A stretch of 64,000 nucleotides of DNA from Rhizobium sp. L43. GTDB taxonomy: Bacteria > Pseudomonadota > Alphaproteobacteria > Rhizobiales > Rhizobiaceae. The DNA lies in assembly GCF_002531725.1 (NCBI RefSeq), contig NZ_NWSQ01000010.1, positions 172,912-236,911 on the forward strand. Reading direction: 5' to 3'. The notes below the pieces were generated by a model, which made no database searches, was not told where the DNA came from, and saw only the letters and a list, made by a program, of their open reading frames with translations. The translations under genes were made by a program, and so were the position numbers. Of this stretch, positions 60,727 through 64,000 are shown piece by piece (position 1 is the stretch's first letter; the number at the start of each line of letters is the position of its first letter).

Positions 60727-61236
60727 ATGTTCGAAACGGGCGCGATGACCATTGGAACTGAGCACCTCAGGCTTCGCATGCCTGATATCGACGATTTCGC
60801 CGCTTATGCGCAACTGATGGCGTCGCCGCGATCGGTCGGAATGGGCGGATCGTTCGACCTGCGTGCGGCGTGGGGGATGTTCTGTCACGACATCGCCCTG
60901 TGGCAGCTTTTCGGGCATGGAGCGCTGATGATCGAGCTTGGCGAGACCGGCGAATGCGTCGGTCAGGTGGGGATCAATCACGGACCGCTCTTTCCTGAGA
61001 AGGAGCTCGGCTGGTTCGTCTATGCGGAATATGAGGGCAAGGGCTATGCCACCGAAGCGGCCTCGGCGCTGCGCGACTGGGCCTTTGTGACGCTCAAGCT
61101 GCCGTCGCTCGTCAGCTACATCGCGCCCGGCAATGCCGCATCCGTTGCCGTTGCGGAGCGGCTGGGCGCACGCCTTGATCCCGCAGCAGCCCGAGACGAT
61201 CCCAAGGATCTCGTCTACCGTCACCTGGCTTTCTGA
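60727..61236 (+). CDS. GNAT-family N-acetyltransferase (RimJ/RimL-like)
   Basis: A 169-residue protein. It has the acetyl-CoA motif WFVYAEYEGKGYATEAASAL near residue 100, and the RimJ/RimL-like ending YIAPGNAASVAVAERLGARL. Such enzymes acetylate protein N-termini or small molecules. It follows the other GNAT gene but is a different subfamily. A second ATG 18 nt downstream could also start translation. Confidence 0.8.
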   Translation: MFETGAMTIGTEHLRLRMPDIDDFAAYAQLMASPRSVGMGGSFDLRAAWGMFCHDIALWQLFGHGALMIELGETGECVGQVGINHGPLFPEKELGWFVYAEYEGKGYATEAASALRDWAFVTLKLPSLVSYIAPGNAASVAVAERLGARLDPAAARDDPKDLVYRHLAF

Positions 61237-61341
61237 AGCGCAGAACATGGTCGGTGGCGCCGTGCGATTGGTTGCAGGCGTCTCAGTTCTTATATGTTGA
61301 TCGGCTCGGCAATCGGGCTTTGCAACAGATGGTGATATCGG

Positions 61342-61959
61342 ATGTCAGGCGCGAAGCGGGAACACTGGGAAGATGTCTACCGTACGAAGGCTGCCGATAG
61401 CGTCAGTTGGTATCAGCCGACGCCAGGGCTCTCCTTGCGAGCGCTTGACGAGCTGCAACTGCCGGCCACGACCTCGCTGATCGATGTGGGTGGTGGCGCA
61501 TCGAGCCTTGTCGACCGGCTTGTCGAGCGCGGGTGGTCCGATCTCACCGTTCTCGACATCGCCGCGCCGGCGCTCGAGGTCGCCAAGGCGCGGCTGCGGG
61601 AGGATGCCATCCGGGTTGCTTGGGTGGTGGAAGATGTCACCGTTTGGAGACCGGATCGCCATTACGATGTGTGGCACGACCGCGCCGTCTTTCACTTCCT
61701 CACCGAGCCCGAGCAGCGGCTGGCCTATCGCCGTGCGCTCGAAATCGGCACGGCGCCGGGTGGCTTCGTAATCATCGCGACCTTCGCGCCGGACGGGCCG
61801 GAGCGATGCAGCGGCTTGCCGGTCCAACGTTATGACGCGGCCGCCCTCGCGGCGGACTTCTCGCCCGCCTTCACGCTGGAGCACGACTGGCGCGAGGAGC
61901 ACGCAACACCCGGCGGCGGCCGACAATCCTTCCAGTGGTGCGTCTTTAGGAGGCGCTGA
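61342..61959 (+). CDS. Class I SAM-dependent methyltransferase
   Basis: A 205-residue protein. The SAM-binding motif I LIDVGGGASSLVDRLVERGW is near residue 42, motif II around 68 (LTVLDIAAPALEVAKARL) and the motif YDVWHDRAVFHFL near 108 are present. The opening REHWEDVYRTKAADSVSWYQ is typical of small-molecule methyltransferases of this group (SAM-MT 'Methyltransf_25' type). Substrate unknown. Convergent with the ddl gene. Confidence 0.85.
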   Translation: MSGAKREHWEDVYRTKAADSVSWYQPTPGLSLRALDELQLPATTSLIDVGGGASSLVDRLVERGWSDLTVLDIAAPALEVAKARLREDAIRVAWVVEDVTVWRPDRHYDVWHDRAVFHFLTEPEQRLAYRRALEIGTAPGGFVIIATFAPDGPERCSGLPVQRYDAAALAADFSPAFTLEHDWREEHATPGGGRQSFQWCVFRRR

Positions 61960-61972
61960 ACGCGCCGTCCCT

Positions 61973-63049
61973 TCAGCCGGCCCGGTCGGCGCGTGCCAGT
62001 CCGTGGTCCACCAACCTGTCGATGATCTCGGCGTAGCCGACGCCGCTTGCCGCCATCGCTTTGGAATACATGCTGATATCGGTGAAGCCGGGGATGGTGT
62101 TGATTTCATTGACGAGGAACCGCATGTCATCTGTCAGAAAGAAATCGACGCGGGCCATGCCGTCGCAGCCGACGGCCCGGAAGGCTCTGGCGGCCACGTC
62201 GCGCATGGCCGCCTCGACCTCTTGCGGCAGTTCGGCCGGGACTTTCAGCGCCGCTCCCTTCTCGTCGATATATTTGGCATCGTAACTGTAGAAGCCGTGG
62301 CTTTCCGCCGGCACGATCTCGCCCGGCCGGGAGACGAAGAGTTCTCCCGCCGCATCTTCCAGCACGCTGAATTCGATCTCGCGGCCGCGCACGAATTCCT
62401 CGGCAAGCAGGATGCGATCATGGCGGAAGGCCTCAGCAAGGGCGGGCGCGAATTCCTGGCTGGCATGGACCTTGGCGACGCCGACCGACGAGCCCTGCCG
62501 CGCCGGCTTGATGAAAAGCGGCAGGCCGAGCTCGGCTTCGAGGACTGTCAGCGAAGGGGCTGTGCCCTCATGGATCGTCACCGCACGCGCCACCGGCAGG
62601 CCCGCGGCCTTCAGCAGGCGTTTGGCGATGTCCTTGTCGAGTGCTGCGGCGGAGCCGAGGATGCCGCAGCCGGCGAGCGGAACGCGGGCCACCTCCGCCA
62701 CACCCTGGACGGAGCCGTCTTCGCCATGCGGGCCGTGCAGCACGGGAAACAGGATGTCAATCCTTGCCAGCTCATGCGGCGCGCCATGGGCCGGCATCGC
62801 CAGCATCCGGCCCCGTCCGCCCGGCACGAGGCAGATTTCCGTTCCTGACGAAGGTGTCGCCAGCATGCCCCCCTCAAAACTGCTCAGCAGCCATTGTCCC
62901 TCTTTGGTGATGAAGATGGGGATGGCGTCGTATTTCTCGGGCTTGAGCGCGCCTATGACATTGGTTGCCGAGAGCACGGAGACGTCGTGCTCGGCCGAGC
63001 GGCCGCCGAAGAGCACGGCAATGCGCAGCCGGTTTGGGGAAGGGGTCAT
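61973..63049 (-). CDS. ddl: D-alanine-D-alanine ligase-like ATP-grasp enzyme
   Basis: A 358-residue ATP-grasp ligase. The family motifs VLFGGRSAEHDVSVLSA at the N-terminus, FPVLHGPHGEDGSVQG near 95, PLFIKPARQGSSVGV near 172 and RVDFFLTDDMRFLVNEINTIPGFT near 302 are intact, including the catalytic Arg and Asn/Glu residues. It joins two D-alanines (or a related dipeptide). Because it is away from any murein-synthesis operon and beside a C39-like peptidase gene, it is probably an accessory Ddl. GGAGG is 6 nt upstream of the ATG. Confidence 0.88.
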   Translation of the reverse strand: MTPSPNRLRIAVLFGGRSAEHDVSVLSATNVIGALKPEKYDAIPIFITKEGQWLLSSFEGGMLATPSSGTEICLVPGGRGRMLAMPAHGAPHELARIDILFPVLHGPHGEDGSVQGVAEVARVPLAGCGILGSAAALDKDIAKRLLKAAGLPVARAVTIHEGTAPSLTVLEAELGLPLFIKPARQGSSVGVAKVHASQEFAPALAEAFRHDRILLAEEFVRGREIEFSVLEDAAGELFVSRPGEIVPAESHGFYSYDAKYIDEKGAALKVPAELPQEVEAAMRDVAARAFRAVGCDGMARVDFFLTDDMRFLVNEINTIPGFTDISMYSKAMAASGVGYAEIIDRLVDHGLARADRAG

Positions 63050-63082
63050 GAAAGCCTCCGAAACGATCTGGTGTTGAAAAGG

Positions 63083-63697
63083 TCAGGCACTGACCGAGAT
63101 GCCGCGATTGGCGAAGAAGCGGTCGAAGACGGCAAGCGGCAGGGTGACATCGGCCTGGCTCGCCGCGTCGTGGCCGGAGGGATTGTGGAAGCGGATCGTT
63201 TCCTCGCTGGCGGCCGTCACCAGCACCAGATGCCCGCCCTTCGACGGCGGCGCGCGCTCCGGCCAGCGAATGCCCGAATGCACCGATGCGATGAAGAAGC
63301 GGCGCTTCGACAAAAGCTCCGGAATGGCCGATGCCTCGACATTGGTCATCGTCTCGGCGCCGAGCCCGAAATGGTCGGCGACGAAGCGGACGAAGGGCGC
63401 ATAGATCAGCCCCTTGATCGAGGCATCGATCTCATTGACGACATAACCGCCATAACGAGTGCAGGCGCGGGCAAGCTCGAGAGTCGGATGGACCTCGCCG
63501 CGGGCGGCAAGGATCATCTTCAGGCAGGCCATGCCGCAGATGTTCACCGCCCAGCGCGCATATTCCTCGATCGTCGCCGCCCCCGATTGATGCCAGAGCG
63601 GATCGCCAAGCAGGGCCTGCGATCCCTCGGCAAGCACCGGTAGCGTCATGCCGGGTGTTTCCCATTGGCTGAAATAGGGCACGCCGCTCTGCTGCAT
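63083..63697 (-). CDS. C39-like cysteine peptidase family protein
   Basis: A 204-residue protein with a papain-like C39-type pattern: the Cys in NICGMACLKMIL near residue 57, the His in KGGHLVLVTAAS near 155, and an Asn/Asp position in FHNPSGHDA. There is no signal peptide, membrane segment or ABC-transporter fusion, so it is not a bacteriocin exporter. Probably acts on a small peptide in the cytoplasm. It precedes the ddl gene on the same strand, 33 bp apart, so the two form a unit. Substrate unknown. Confidence 0.75.
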   Translation of the reverse strand: MQQSGVPYFSQWETPGMTLPVLAEGSQALLGDPLWHQSGAATIEEYARWAVNICGMACLKMILAARGEVHPTLELARACTRYGGYVVNEIDASIKGLIYAPFVRFVADHFGLGAETMTNVEASAIPELLSKRRFFIASVHSGIRWPERAPPSKGGHLVLVTAASEETIRFHNPSGHDAASQADVTLPLAVFDRFFANRGISVSA

Positions 63698-64000
63698 TTT
63701 ATCGATATCCCCCGTGATTCATCTCATGAGATGGCCGGCAATCTTGGCTTTTTCGAGCCGATGCCGTCTTGCGAATCCCAAGGTGGGGTGCGTTCCGGTC
63801 ATTGCGCGAGCACTCAGGAGAGCCGCATCCTGAGGGGCATCGAAGGGTGTTCGGCGTGGCGGCGACATTGATGCAAGGAGGAGCGCTGCGGCATGTCCTT
63901 CGAGGCTCCGCCCTGCGGGCTGCGCGCCTCAGAGTATGTGAAGCTTTCGAATCTAATGCGTTTCAGGCCGTTGGTTGGCCGATGCCATCGCGCGTCAGAC
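63698..64000. other. Terminal intergenic segment
   Basis: 303 bp to the window edge. No convincing start or conserved gene was seen. A frame in the middle (about 63665-63871) has no recognisable family. The region must hold the promoter of the C39/ddl pair. Confidence 0.4.

Noticed and set aside
1..64000. tRNA or rRNA genes
   Set aside because: No cloverleaf with a CCA-end or rRNA-like conserved stretch was noticed on either strand by eye. A covariance search was not possible here.

Overview
The window looks like a chromosomal segment of a Rhizobium-type alphaproteobacterium, probably the R. leguminosarum/R. etli group. This is inferred from a complete acpXL-fabZ-fabF2-fabF1-adh-lpxXL cluster (very-long-chain acylation of lipid A), an FNR-type regulator with tandem anaeroboxes, aerobic-pathway cobalamin genes in cobPWNO and cobABCD order, high-GC coding sequence, and RIME-like palindromic repeats. 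No rRNA, tRNA, CRISPR array, transposase or prophage was seen.

Layout. 1-5.7 kb: the 3' end of an unrecognised gene, a DUF1127-like peptide, a MarC-type membrane protein, a Cys/Gly/Arg-rich secreted protein, an MscS-family channel and a DUF900 lipoprotein hydrolase. 5.8-18.4 kb: an envelope/stress block with a membrane-anchored TPR regulator, a HlyD + DUF2955 efflux pair, an SDR, a large GH63-like glycosidase, a DUF3300-DUF2950 pair, and small DUF2171, DUF2945, DUF3008 and GreA-like proteins. Four copies of a GTATGTTAC palindrome or half-site lie in promoter regions of this block and suggest a local regulon. 18.8-23.4 kb: a lysE/lysG export pair, a second LysR regulator, an entericidin-like lipoprotein and a betaine-type binding protein. 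24.0-25.5 kb: cobQ. 25.5-28.7 kb: an AT-rich island with small membrane proteins, decayed gene fragments and a 38-bp repeat. 28.7-32.8 kb: an SDR, a class III nucleotide cyclase and a ClC channel.

33.0-48.2 kb: the main cobalamin region. A cobalamin riboswitch precedes cobP-cobW-cobN-cobO. cobE and then cobA-cobB-cobC-cobD follow, separated by a regulator, an NTF2-like protein, a TauE exporter and a nucleoside hydrolase. cobN carries two 176-bp inverted-repeat elements that are translated in frame, adding about 120 residues. A third, different palindromic element lies between the riboswitch and cobP.

48.2-55.7 kb: a zinc-ribbon protein, an L,D-transpeptidase, fnrN and the acpXL-lpxXL operon. 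One of its two ketosynthases (FabF2) lacks the usual active-site Cys and first His, so the two may work as a KS/chain-length-factor-like pair. 55.9-64.0 kb: a PAS protein, a VOC protein, an SRPBCC protein, an AraC regulator, gnd with a clear terminator, two GNAT acetyltransferases, a methyltransferase, and an accessory D-Ala-D-Ala ligase beside a C39-like peptidase.
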